DNA of 26,578 nucleotides from Halobacteriovoraceae bacterium (GTDB lineage: Bacteria > Bdellovibrionota > Bacteriovoracia > Bacteriovoracales > Bacteriovoracaceae): the NCBI GenBank assembly GCA_002718735.1, contig PBFR01000011.1:1-26578 (forward strand), written 5' to 3'. The notes beneath the pieces are model-generated. The model did no database searches. It had not been told where the DNA came from and saw nothing but the letters and a program-made list of their open reading frames with translations. A program made the position numbers and the translations under genes. This document shows, in pieces, positions 8,757-15,758 of this stretch (positions are counted from its first letter, which is position 1; every line of letters starts with the position of its first letter).

Positions 8757-10157
8757 CTAATAAAGTTTAACAGGACCAAAGAACTCTTCAATCTCAGTAG
8801 TGTTGTTTCCAAAAGATCTTTCAACCTTAACAGTGAAACGAACCTTTTTCCTTCGTTTGATGGCCTTTGGAAGAATGCCTAGCTCTCCAACTTTGATTTT
8901 GATTTCGTTTTCAGTAATTTCCAAAGCATGTGCAGGGACTTCTTTATCATAAACGACATACCACATTAGCCAGCTGCGATGTACGAACTGAAGCTTGACC
9001 TTATTCATGACTTCAGTACTTACCCCTGCACTGTCTTTAATAGAAATCACCAAGTTTTTGCCATACCCACTAGTGCCATCAACCTTCAACTTTGTAACTT
9101 CTTCTTTCTTAAAAGCTTTAGTAACAGTCACGATAACAGTGTCTTCTTCCTCTGTTACATCATACTCCAGGAAGTCTTCTCCTTCGTCTTTAAAGTAAAC
9201 TTTGAATCCATCAAATGAAACTTTAAAGCGATTGGCCCTAAACTTCTCAACAGAAGATTCAGCTTTCCAAACAAGCTTAAACTTTTTAGTGGCAAGTCTG
9301 ACAAACTCACGGTAGGAATCAGAAATTACAGAATCATGCGAGAATAGCTCTGTTGCACCCGACTTTACTTTCCAAATCCTTTTACTTAGAAGAATTTCTT
9401 TTGTGGAAAGTTCGAGCACATCAAAATCCCCACTAGGAAACTGCTCTGGCAATTTTTTTAAATTTCTTACTAAGCTTATTTGTCCCCATCGCCCGTCAAC
9501 ACCATCACTTCCATTTCTGCCATGGCTACCGTCTGACCCATCTGAACAATGGTAGGTATCTGTCGTGCAACTTGTTACAGGAGTGCAAGTTCTTCGATCA
9601 TGGCAAACTCTGGCCGGAGCAGTGACTCCGTCTTGAGTTCTAGTCGTTCCAGTATCTTCACACACTCTTTCTGTTGAACAAGATTGTTCGGTCCTACAGC
9701 TCTCTAGAGACCAACTACTTGAATGGCATTGACAACCAAAACCACCGTCGGCACCTCTTCCACCAAAGGCTCCATAGCCGCCTTGGTTCTCAATAGTAAT
9801 TTGCTTTAGCTTAGCTATATCAGTGTAATAGATAACAACGTCTCCACCTCTGCCTCCATCTCCACCAGAGCCACCATTGCCACCGTCACCACCATCTGCT
9901 CCATACTCATTGCCATAACCTTCGCTATAAGAACAAGAGTATGCATTGGATCCATAGTCTGCGTCCTGGCCATTGGTTCCATTTGTTCCATTGAGAATGA
10001 ACACCCTCTTTTCACCACTAGCGTGGACAGAAACATCCTCTCCATTCCTGCCATTAACGCCAGGGCTTCCATTTGATCCATCACTGCCTTTGATTCCAAA
10101 AGCATATGAAGATCCCGTGACTACACACAGCATCATTAAAAAACAAAGTTTTTTCAT
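8757..10157 (-). CDS. Secreted collagen-like, Gly- and Cys-rich protein, unknown function
   Basis: The protein is 466 aa with a signal peptide (about 1-19, SSYA). Its first half has several Gly-X-Y-like stretches (about 21-41, 57-66, 86-107, 126-141, 207-226), many of them GxDG or GGxG. They are interrupted by a Cys-rich insert (142-204) with cysteines at 142, 144, 154, 160, 166, 185, 191, 197 and 204. The second half (about 230-466) is beta-rich with repeated Lys/Glu/Val strands and no Gly repeats. A strong SD (AAAGGAGG) precedes the ATG. Such proteins are usually surface-exposed or secreted; a structural or adhesive role is plausible but unproven. The Pro content of the Gly repeats is low, so a true collagen triple helix is uncertain. 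Confidence 0.8.
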   Translation of the reverse strand: MKKLCFLMMLCVVTGSSYAFGIKGSDGSNGSPGVNGRNGEDVSVHASGEKRVFILNGTNGTNGQDADYGSNAYSCSYSEGYGNEYGADGGDGGNGGSGGDGGRGGDVVIYYTDIAKLKQITIENQGGYGAFGGRGADGGFGCQCHSSSWSLESCRTEQSCSTERVCEDTGTTRTQDGVTAPARVCHDRRTCTPVTSCTTDTYHCSDGSDGSHGRNGSDGVDGRWGQISLVRNLKKLPEQFPSGDFDVLELSTKEILLSKRIWKVKSGATELFSHDSVISDSYREFVRLATKKFKLVWKAESSVEKFRANRFKVSFDGFKVYFKDEGEDFLEYDVTEEEDTVIVTVTKAFKKEEVTKLKVDGTSGYGKNLVISIKDSAGVSTEVMNKVKLQFVHRSWLMWYVVYDKEVPAHALEITENEIKIKVGELGILPKAIKRRKKVRFTVKVERSFGNNTTEIEEFFGPVKLY

Positions 10158-10278
10158 CTCCCCTCCTTTCCTAGGTTGTTGTGACTGGGAGGTGAGTTTG
10201 CAATAGTGGGGCCAAACGATCGGGTAAATATTCTATAAACTTGACGCACCTCTCAAGTCGAAGTGGTGTCGACATGCC

Positions 10279-10302
10279 GACCCTTTTTAAGATTTTAGGG
10301 TC
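10279..10302. repeat. Inverted repeat in the leader between secreted-protein genes
   Basis: GACCCT (10279-10284) and AGGGTC (10297-10302) form a perfect 6-bp inverted repeat around a T/A-rich 12-bp centre. It lies between the end of the 289-aa gene and the start of the collagen-like gene. Neither strand has the T-run expected of a terminator, so it may be an operator or a processing hairpin. The 163-bp gap must also hold any separate promoter for the collagen-like gene; none is convincing. Confidence 0.3.
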
Positions 10303-10320
10303 ACTATGACTAAAGTTTTT

Positions 10321-11190
10321 CTAGGGACTGATTATGAGGTTTGGTTTTTGATACTCGCTCACAGGATACTTATCAATTGGAAAGTTACTTTTGAGCACCA
10401 GAAGCTCATGCTCTTTACCTTGAGTGAAGTTTTCTTTTTTAAATTTAATTCTTATAACTCCTTCCCTTGGGTCCAGGTCATCAAAGCGCCCTTTACCGAT
10501 AGAGTTATCTTTGATTTGAACTTTGCTCTCCCAAACGTCACCATTCTTTTTTAAAAGGTGTAGAATTGGTCTTTCCTTTTCCACCTCAAAAACTAATTCA
10601 TAAATAGGGTCGCTGAGCTCAAAAGTTTTAGTCGCCTCTGCAGGCCTTTCTTTAATAGGTAAATATGTGAAGAATAGGCTTCTATTATGAAAGCTCACGT
10701 TGTCGCTGTCAGCGTGATAATCATCGATTTTAAATTTATTATTTTTTTCTACAAGAAATAGACCTCTGGGTATACCACCAACTTCCCAAGACACAATCAC
10801 TCCCCCCTCTATTGGAAAGTAATTTCTTAATTTTGCCTCTGTTGCATTGGTCAGAGTTTGCCATTCTTTCATTATTACCGAGCGACCCAATGACTCCATC
10901 TTGCTAAGGGCCTTCTCAGTTAATAGCTCTCTAAATGCCTTCATATCTTTATTGCGATAGATCCTAAACAGCCTTTTAACAAAACCCTCAACTCCATTAG
11001 AATCCAGGGCTCGCACATCTTTATTTACTACGACACCGCCGTCGTAGGAATAGTGACTTCCTTTTTGAGATGGATCAACTTTAACTCCTGACATGTAGGA
11101 TGGCACAAGGATGTGATCATACTTTTTTGCATGCACAGAGTGCAGACTAAAAAAGAGGAACAGAAGTATGCTTGGTATTGTCGTCTTCAT
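10321..11190 (-). CDS. Secreted protein of unknown function, 289 aa
   Basis: A signal peptide (about 1-21, ending SVHA) is followed by a mixed alpha/beta protein without cysteines. Residues about 65-160 have a helix (VEGFVKRLFRIYRNKDMKAF) and strands (GGVIVSWEV, GLFLVEKNNKFKIDDYH). This order recalls an NTF2/SnoaL-like fold, but that is a guess from pattern. The C-terminal half (about 175-289) is beta-rich. The start lies 44 bp inside the preceding 538-aa gene in another frame. It is supported by the signal peptide and by a GAGGT motif, though that SD is about 11 nt away. The deep overlap implies co-transcription and coupled translation. Confidence 0.72.
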   Translation of the reverse strand: MKTTIPSILLFLFFSLHSVHAKKYDHILVPSYMSGVKVDPSQKGSHYSYDGGVVVNKDVRALDSNGVEGFVKRLFRIYRNKDMKAFRELLTEKALSKMESLGRSVIMKEWQTLTNATEAKLRNYFPIEGGVIVSWEVGGIPRGLFLVEKNNKFKIDDYHADSDNVSFHNRSLFFTYLPIKERPAEATKTFELSDPIYELVFEVEKERPILHLLKKNGDVWESKVQIKDNSIGKGRFDDLDPREGVIRIKFKKENFTQGKEHELLVLKSNFPIDKYPVSEYQKPNLIISP

Positions 11191-12763
11191 AAATTACTTT
11201 TACCTCATTGTACGAGAAGGCCCATCCTAGTCTAGCATTTACTATGGCCAGCACTCTTCCAACCTGATAGCTAAAATCCGCTGGAGGTAGAAAATGTGAA
11301 AAACTTCCCACACATTGTTTGATGGCCATATATGGCACCCATGAAATTGTGCCTTGGATAGAGCCTGCTCCTCCCAAGGCCTCTGCGTATAGACCGGCAG
11401 ATACATTAACCATGGGAGATGCTTGAAAACATGTCCGCTCTTCACACCTATGAGGCTCTGTTCCCCCCGCGAGTGTAAAGTTAAATCCTGCTCCAATTTT
11501 TGCTCCGACTTCTGCTAAGTAAGGAAGGCCAAAGAACGCTCGACAATTAACTCCTCCCCCCCAGCTGAAGAAGTAATACTTTACGGAACCCTGCCGAACT
11601 TCTTCCTCACAACAAACCTTTCTATCAGCTTTAAGCTTGCCTACCTTAGGCACCATGATTGGAGACTCTGGTTCACAACGAAACATTGGACCAGGGATGG
11701 ATATCATATTTAAGAACTTGGCACCCTTAAACTCACCTGCGTTTTTTGATGATCCAGCATTTAAGGACTTTAAACCAGCAATGCCTTCTTTCTTATAAGT
11801 TGAGAATGCGTCCCTGCTTCCTTTCAAAGCACCACGGCTATCGTTAAATCCAAAAACTTCTTTGTTTCTAAGCTTTGGATCAAACTCCACGCCTCCACAA
11901 AACCTATTTTCATATTCGGAGATGCTCGCCGGAGCTCTGTTTATATTTTCAGCAGAAGCTTGCTCTAGGTAACTAGACTGAATAGCTCCCAACAACTCCC
12001 TTGAGTCCCTCTCAGAGAGAGCCTCTTCCTTACTTAAAGCAATAATATTCCCGAACTCATTCATCTTATTTTGAACCGATAGAGAGTATCTCTCAGTCGA
12101 ACATGTGACCTTGTCAGAAATCCCTCCACAAAGCTGCTCCTCAACCTGAAACTCACTTAATAGCTCAAGATTCTTGCTACTAAACCTTTTAAGAAGGTCA
12201 TCAAATGCCTTCTCGCCTTGTGAGTTCTTTAAATATATTTTGGGAGTTTTGTGGTTGCTTAAACTTTTTATAAGATCAGCATCCTGCCTATAGAGTCCAA
12301 GCTTCTTGCCAAGCCATAGTGTTGCCAGATCATTTTCATTAATACATGAATTGGCCTTCAGACATTCGTCTTTTTCAAGGTTTTTAACCAATAGGCCAGC
12401 AATCGCAGGAGTAAGTTTAATATTTCTTCTTTCTGAGAAATAAACAGCATCTTGGTAGGTTTGATCCTTACCATTTAATATAAAAGAGTTGCTTGCCTTC
12501 TTATAAAGCTCAGCTGCCGCTCCAGGATCAACTGTAGCTTGAAGCCTCTCAATTCTTTCTTGAATCACATTGGATTGAAAGGGATCTTTTGACAGCTTGC
12601 TCGCCAGCTTCATTTGGGCAATTAGATGTAATTTTACAAACAGGTCTTGATTTTGAATGACACTGCTCTTCAATAAGGTGCCAAGGTCACGGTCACACTC
12701 ACTAGCGAAAAGATTTGAGCTAACCATTACCAATAAGATTAATTTACATACAAGCCTAGTCAT
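11147..12763 (-). CDS. Secreted Cys-rich protein with a Gly-rich C-terminal region, unknown function
   Basis: The protein is 538 aa with a signal peptide (about 1-20, NLFA). Residues 21-350 are mainly helical and charged. The mature part has 13 cysteines (23, 134, 140, 212, 221, 289, 363, 384, 385, 407, 440, 445, 484), many in close pairs. From about 395 on, the sequence alternates Gly and aromatic residues (FFSWGGGVNC, AKIGAGFNFTLAGG, MVNVSAGLYAEALGGAGSI), which looks like beta hairpins of a barrel or surface sheet. The SD before the ATG is weak. It is the first gene of a four-gene minus-strand block of secreted proteins. No family is recognised. Confidence 0.72.
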   Translation of the reverse strand: MTRLVCKLILLVMVSSNLFASECDRDLGTLLKSSVIQNQDLFVKLHLIAQMKLASKLSKDPFQSNVIQERIERLQATVDPGAAAELYKKASNSFILNGKDQTYQDAVYFSERRNIKLTPAIAGLLVKNLEKDECLKANSCINENDLATLWLGKKLGLYRQDADLIKSLSNHKTPKIYLKNSQGEKAFDDLLKRFSSKNLELLSEFQVEEQLCGGISDKVTCSTERYSLSVQNKMNEFGNIIALSKEEALSERDSRELLGAIQSSYLEQASAENINRAPASISEYENRFCGGVEFDPKLRNKEVFGFNDSRGALKGSRDAFSTYKKEGIAGLKSLNAGSSKNAGEFKGAKFLNMISIPGPMFRCEPESPIMVPKVGKLKADRKVCCEEEVRQGSVKYYFFSWGGGVNCRAFFGLPYLAEVGAKIGAGFNFTLAGGTEPHRCEERTCFQASPMVNVSAGLYAEALGGAGSIQGTISWVPYMAIKQCVGSFSHFLPPADFSYQVGRVLAIVNARLGWAFSYNEVKVIYEDDNTKHTSVPLF

Positions 12764-13081
12764 CAGTAACTAATCGACATAAATTAGGAAAAACTTAAGG
12801 TACATAAATGTAAACAACTGTAATCTCGTGCAAAGTAAGAGGGCCAGCTTAATTTCTAACCCCCAGAGACTTAGACAAGCCCAATACAAAATAAAATATG
12901 TTACCAACCTGATTTAGCTTCTAAATTCACCTAAAGGACTTCAGATAAAAGGATTTGATCGATTTCACCTTAAGCCAGCTTTAGTTTTGTAAATTTTATT
13001 TAACATCCATTTAATGAACCTTGGGGTTTGGCGTGCAATATTTTTATTCGTGGTAACAACAAACATTCCAAAGGAGGAATT
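12764..13081. other. 318-bp intergenic region between divergent genes
   Basis: This stretch separates the start of the 538-aa secreted protein (minus) from the GTG start at 13082 (plus). It is AT-rich and should carry promoters for both. I see one reasonable plus-strand promoter (12987-13015) and no convincing minus-strand one. No coding signal, RNA gene or terminator stands out. Confidence 0.6.
12987..13015 (+). promoter_or_regulatory. Possible promoter for the small periplasmic protein/DUF1328 operon
   Basis: TTGTAA (12987-12992) and TTTAAT (13010-13015) are separated by 17 bp. This would give a leader of about 60 nt before the GTG at 13082. Each hexamer is an incomplete match to consensus. 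Confidence 0.3.
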
Positions 13082-13420
13082 GTGAAAATTACAACTGGAC
13101 TGATCTTTTTACTATCTTTTGCTATCTCAAGTGCGTTTGCAATGAGCAAAGAAGAATTTAAAGAAAGCGCACAGGACAAGTTAGAAATGATCGAAGACAA
13201 GCTCGAAACTGTTGAAGAAAAGATGGCAGGAGCTCAAGGAGAAACGAAAGCAAAAATGGAAAACGCTTACGAAGACCTCATAGACCAAAAAGATGATCTT
13301 AAGGAAGATCTAAAAGAGGTATCGGAAGAAGCATCTGAAGGTTACGAGGAGTTTAAGAAAGAGTTTAGCGATGGAGTTGCTGAACTAGAGAAAAAAGTAA
13401 ACGAATTACTTAATTCATAA
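13082..13420 (+). CDS. Small periplasmic helical (coiled-coil) protein
   Basis: The product is 112 aa from a GTG start with a strong SD (AAAGGAGG, 4 nt upstream). This start gives a clean signal peptide, KITTGLIFLLSFAISSAFA. Starting earlier would put an implausible hydrophilic stretch before it. The mature protein (about 92 aa) is almost all charged amphipathic helix, rich in Glu and Lys with repeating KLE/DDLKEDLKE blocks and no Cys. It is probably an elongated coiled coil or apolipoprotein-like helix in the periplasm. The next gene, a DUF1328 membrane peptide, begins 15 bp after the stop, so the two form an operon. Function is unknown; an envelope-stress role is only a guess. Confidence 0.78.
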   Translation: MKITTGLIFLLSFAISSAFAMSKEEFKESAQDKLEMIEDKLETVEEKMAGAQGETKAKMENAYEDLIDQKDDLKEDLKEVSEEASEGYEEFKKEFSDGVAELEKKVNELLNS

Positions 13421-13435
13421 CCAAGGGAGGTTTTG

Positions 13436-13618
13436 ATGTTACGTTGGGCACTGATATTTTTTCTAATTTCAATAGTGGCCGCCGTATTTGGCTTTGGCGG
13501 AATCGCAACCGCAAGTGCCGGGATGGCGCAGATACTGTTTTATCTATTTTTAATCGGCTTTGTAGTAGCTATGGTTATGCACTTTGCTGGAAAAGTTGAC
13601 AATAAAACAGGTGTTTAA
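13436..13618 (+). CDS. ytjA: DUF1328 (YtjA-like) small membrane protein
   Basis: This 60-aa protein has the DUF1328/UPF0391 form: [29 protein letters not shown] then a second hydrophobic segment (about 31-50) and a short polar tail. The MLRWA start and the FGFGGIA turn are typical of the family. A TTG in frame just upstream would add one residue, but the ATG at 13436 has GGGAGG 5 nt upstream and fits better. Homologues are widespread two-helix inner-membrane peptides of unknown function. It is co-transcribed with the helical periplasmic protein and followed at once by a terminator. Confidence 0.88.
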   Translation: MLRWALIFFLISIVAAVFGFGGIATASAGMAQILFYLFLIGFVVAMVMHFAGKVDNKTGV

Positions 13619-13630
13619 AACAAAACCAAA

Positions 13631-13669
13631 AGTGAGGGCCTGTTCTATGGCCCTCACTCACATCACTTT
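13631..13669 (+). terminator. Terminator after the DUF1328 operon
   Basis: A perfect 10-bp stem (13631-13640 with 13649-13658) closes an 8-nt loop 12 nt after the DUF1328 stop. The following T tract is weak and interrupted, so termination may be partial or use another factor. Confidence 0.65.
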
Positions 13670-13687
13670 TAGACATTCCATGCCTGT

Positions 13688-13715
13688 TTGAAATTCTTCT
13701 CGATTCAGTTATATT
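13688..13715 (+). promoter_or_regulatory. Probable promoter for the MipA/OmpV gene
   Basis: TTGAAA (13688-13693) and TATATT (13710-13715) are 16 bp apart, a good sigma70-like match. Transcription would begin near 13722. This is only about 9 nt before the GTG at 13731 and about 37 nt before the in-frame ATT at 13759, which bears on the start problem of the next gene. Confidence 0.5.
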
Positions 13716-13758
13716 TAGTACTTTATTACTGTGAAACAGACAAATAAGCGAGAAGACA

Positions 13759-14595
13759 ATTTACAATCTATTAGGGCCAGCTTTTTTATTAATCCTTTTA
13801 ATTGGCGAGTCCTCCGCTCAAATTTCCAAGAACTTCACAAAAAAGAAACAGCCTATATACGAGATTGGTGCAGGAATCATATCTCTAAGCTTGCCCAACT
13901 ACCCTGGTGCACAGTCTACGACACTTAGAACGATTCCGTTTCCTTGGATAATTTATAGAGGTGAATATCTTAAATCTGATGAAGAAGGAAGCCGGCTTCA
14001 GATAATAAAGGACAAGGGTTTTGAGTTTGGAGTAAGCGGTGGATTTAACTTTCCAATTAAGAGTGAAGAAAATGATGCAAGAAACGGAATGCCTGACACG
14101 GATGCGCTTCTTGGCTTTGGGCCAAGTTTAATATTTCGCTACCCCACAGAGAGTAAACTCACTAGGTTAACATTCGGTCTTGGCCTCAGAATCAACTATT
14201 CTATAGCTCCTTCATTCACGTTTAGAGAACAAGGTTTTGTCGCTGAGCCAAACATTAAGTATTGGCACCGCCCATCTAAAGAAAGCCCTTATACATTCTT
14301 CTCAAGATTCAGTGTCGCCTTTGCCGATGAAAGCTATAATAATTTCTTTTACGGTGTAAAAAATGAGTTTGAAACACCCACTCGAGAAGCTTTTGACGCC
14401 CTTTCAGGAGTCGTGGACATTGGGGCCTCTTTAGGATTTTCGGTTGAGCTTACAAAGAACTTGTTTCTATTTACCAGTGGCTTTTACTCAAACCTCACCC
14501 TTGCGGCCAACAAAGAAAGTGATCTTATTGAGGAGCACCACAATACAGGCTTTATTTTCGGCCTATCTTGGATGTTGTTTGAAAAATATCTTTAA
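13759..14595 (+). CDS. mipA: MipA/OmpV family outer-membrane protein, start abnormal or frameshifted
   Basis: The open frame gives a signal-peptide core LLGPAFLLILLIGESSAQ, then the MipA/OmpV pattern: YEIGAGIISLSLPNYPGAQ, RTIPFPWIIYRGEYL, a GMPDTDALLGFGPSL strand, SYNNFFYGVKNE and a final LFLFTSGFYSNLTL hairpin. Members are beta-barrel outer-membrane proteins linked to murein synthesis complexes. The frame has no ATG, GTG or TTG between its upstream stop (13732-13734) and the signal peptide. The best in-frame candidates are the rare ATT at 13759, used here, or TTG at 13891, which would remove the signal peptide. A GTG at 13731 in another frame encodes KQTNKREDN and would join the barrel frame if one base near 13756-13763 were removed. 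So this is a frameshift, sequence error or unusual start. Confidence 0.72.
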   Translation: MYNLLGPAFLLILLIGESSAQISKNFTKKKQPIYEIGAGIISLSLPNYPGAQSTTLRTIPFPWIIYRGEYLKSDEEGSRLQIIKDKGFEFGVSGGFNFPIKSEENDARNGMPDTDALLGFGPSLIFRYPTESKLTRLTFGLGLRINYSIAPSFTFREQGFVAEPNIKYWHRPSKESPYTFFSRFSVAFADESYNNFFYGVKNEFETPTREAFDALSGVVDIGASLGFSVELTKNLFLFTSGFYSNLTLAANKESDLIEEHHNTGFIFGLSWMLFEKYL

Positions 14596-14627
14596 GCTTT
14601 CTTTTCTATGACTAGCAACTATAAAGC

Positions 14628-14655
14628 TTGATAACTCCATTTTATTCATTAAAAT
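14628..14655 (+). promoter_or_regulatory. Probable promoter for the DUF3124 lipoprotein gene
   Basis: TTGATA (14628-14633) and TAAAAT (14650-14655) are 16 bp apart. They place the transcript start about 27 nt before the ATG at 14689, with GGAAG in the leader as SD. Confidence 0.45.
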
Positions 14656-14688
14656 TACTGTAGAAATATTTAAATCGGAAGTCTTATT

Positions 14689-15216
14689 ATGAAATTACTA
14701 ATCAAAGTCATTGTGACCTGTATGTTTTTAGTCTCCTGTAATGAGCGAATGCCTAAAAGAGCTGTGAAGGATAGTGTGGTGCCAAGCTCAGAGAACTTTG
14801 CTCCAGCTGGAGAAATCACTGCTAGATTGATACACGGACAATCAGTATACGTGCCTATATACTCTAGCATTTACAACCGCTTCGAGGGTGATTTACTCCA
14901 CCTTACTGCAATTTTAAGTATTAGAAACACCTCCCCTAAAGAATCAATTGTAATCTCACAAATTGATTACTATGACACCAATGGAAAAAGAATAAAGAGC
15001 TTTATCGACAGACCCTTCTCTCTGTCTAAGATGTCTTCTAAAGATTTTGTTATTCCAGAGTCCGACTTATCTGGAGGAACTGGAGCAAACTTTATTGTTA
15101 AATGGGAAACTCAAAATAAGATTTCTGCACCAGTTATTGAGGCAGTAATGATAGGATCAATAGGAACAAAGGCATTCTCCTTTACATCTAGGGGAAAGGA
15201 AATAGAGGCACATTAA
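14689..15216 (+). CDS. DUF3124 lipoprotein
   Basis: The protein is 175 aa with a type II signal peptide: a Lys-led hydrophobic segment and the lipobox LVSC with C17. The mature part has the DUF3124 blocks: HGQSVYVPIYSSIY (about 49-62), LTAILSIRNTSPKESIVI, IDYYDTNGKRIKSF, SGGTGANFIVKW and PVIEAVMIGSIGTKAFSFTSRGKEI. It should be anchored to the inner or outer membrane facing the periplasm; the family has no established biochemical role. The residue after the lipid Cys is Asn rather than Asp, which by the E. coli rule favours the outer membrane, though that rule may not hold here. It is transcribed alone, between the MipA gene and a convergent minus-strand pair. Confidence 0.88.
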   Translation: MKLLIKVIVTCMFLVSCNERMPKRAVKDSVVPSSENFAPAGEITARLIHGQSVYVPIYSSIYNRFEGDLLHLTAILSIRNTSPKESIVISQIDYYDTNGKRIKSFIDRPFSLSKMSSKDFVIPESDLSGGTGANFIVKWETQNKISAPVIEAVMIGSIGTKAFSFTSRGKEIEAH

Positions 15217-15240
15217 AAAAAGGCCAGGTTTGACCTGGCC
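15215..15240 (-). terminator. Strong intrinsic terminator for the minus-strand small-protein pair
   Basis: An 8-bp perfect stem (15222-15229 with 15233-15240, 3-nt loop) is followed on the minus strand by seven consecutive T residues (15221-15215). It lies 11 nt beyond the stop of the 29-aa gene. It also sits at the stop of the plus-strand lipoprotein gene and may act in both directions, though the plus-strand T run is poor. Confidence 0.85.
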
Positions 15241-15251
15241 CTCTTAATGCA

Positions 15252-15341
15252 TTAATTATTTCGCATAACTTCAAAGGCTATCAACGCAGCAGTCAATACA
15301 AGAAAGCTGAGCATGAAAACCCACTCTTTAAAGTTTTTCAT
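15252..15341 (-). CDS. 29-aa single-pass membrane peptide
   Basis: A short frame encodes MKNFKEWVFMLSF... ending in EVMRNN. It has a charged Lys/Glu head, one hydrophobic helix (about 8-23, VFMLSFLVLTAALIAF) and a short basic tail. Support for a real gene comes from the AAGGA SD 6 nt before the ATG at 15341, the membrane-helix composition, and a strong terminator 11 nt after the stop. It lies 36 bp downstream of the 104-aa secreted protein on the same strand. I do not recognise a family. It could be an accessory subunit, a regulator of a membrane protein or a type I toxin-like peptide; nothing distinguishes these. Confidence 0.62.
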   Translation of the reverse strand: MKNFKEWVFMLSFLVLTAALIAFEVMRNN

Positions 15342-15377
15342 AATCATTCCTTAGTTAAATATTTCAAATGATAATTT

Positions 15378-15692
15378 TCAATTAAGAAATGGTGGTGAGC
15401 GACTTCCTATACTTTTTGACAGTATTAGTCTCTGAATATTACTTAGAACGTTATAATCAAGGTCGGACTCAATTTGACCAGGTGAATAACCGTCAGAAGA
15501 ATTTGAGAGAAGAAATTCACGTCCATCGACAGGTTCGAATGTAATCGACTTACCTGCCGCTCCGGACAGTGTGTGTCCGTTATTTAAAGCATTTATAGAT
15601 GAATTCTGATTTAGGTCAAATGCTAATGTACTAGGTTGGAAAGTAAACCCAGTACAAAAAAGTATTAAATATATACAGATGAATCTAATCAT
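15378..15692 (-). CDS. Small secreted protein of unknown function, 104 aa
   Basis: The frame begins with a signal-peptide-like stretch (MIRFICIYLILFCTGFTF...TLA, about 1-24). An Asn/Ser-rich mature part of about 80 residues (DLNQNSSINALNNGHTL, GREFLLSNSSDGYSPGQ) has no Cys. The ATG at 15692 has no clear SD and lies close to the divergent promoter region, so the start is uncertain. Its position upstream of the 29-aa gene and the shared terminator at 15215-15240 support transcription from this strand. No family is recognised. Confidence 0.5.
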   Translation of the reverse strand: MIRFICIYLILFCTGFTFQPSTLAFDLNQNSSINALNNGHTLSGAAGKSITFEPVDGREFLLSNSSDGYSPGQIESDLDYNVLSNIQRLILSKSIGSRSPPFLN

Positions 15693-15734
15693 CTTTTGAG
15701 AGATCGCATTTCATATAAAGACTTATGTTTATAC

Positions 15735-15751
15735 CTATAATCATGTTATAG
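15735..15751 (+). promoter_or_regulatory. Palindrome over a -10-like element, divergent region
   Basis: CTATAA (15735-15740) and TTATAG (15746-15751) form a perfect 6-bp inverted repeat around a 5-bp centre. The left arm runs into TATAAT (15736-15741), a consensus -10 for the gene starting at 15759. That would leave a leader of only about 11 nt, nearly leaderless. No good -35 was found. It may be an operator for the divergent genes. Confidence 0.3.
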
Positions 15752-15758
15752 TCACTCC

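Noticed and set aside
9815..10105. 96-aa Met-rich minus-strand frame inside the collagen-like gene
   Set aside because: It is an alternative frame of the Gly-repeat codons and has no start signals of its own.
13021..13060. TGGCGTGCAATATT considered as a sigma54 promoter
   Set aside because: The GC and TGC elements are not at the required spacing, and a sigma70-like alternative lies just upstream.
14592..14628. AAGCTTT...AAAGCTT inverted repeat after the MipA gene
   Set aside because: The stem is short and AT-rich with a loop of over 20 nt and no T run, so it is unlikely to be a terminator or operator.
15363..15383. TGATAAT-containing stretch considered as a Fur box
   Set aside because: Only one half matches the Fur consensus, and it lies at the end of the 104-aa gene far from the iron genes.
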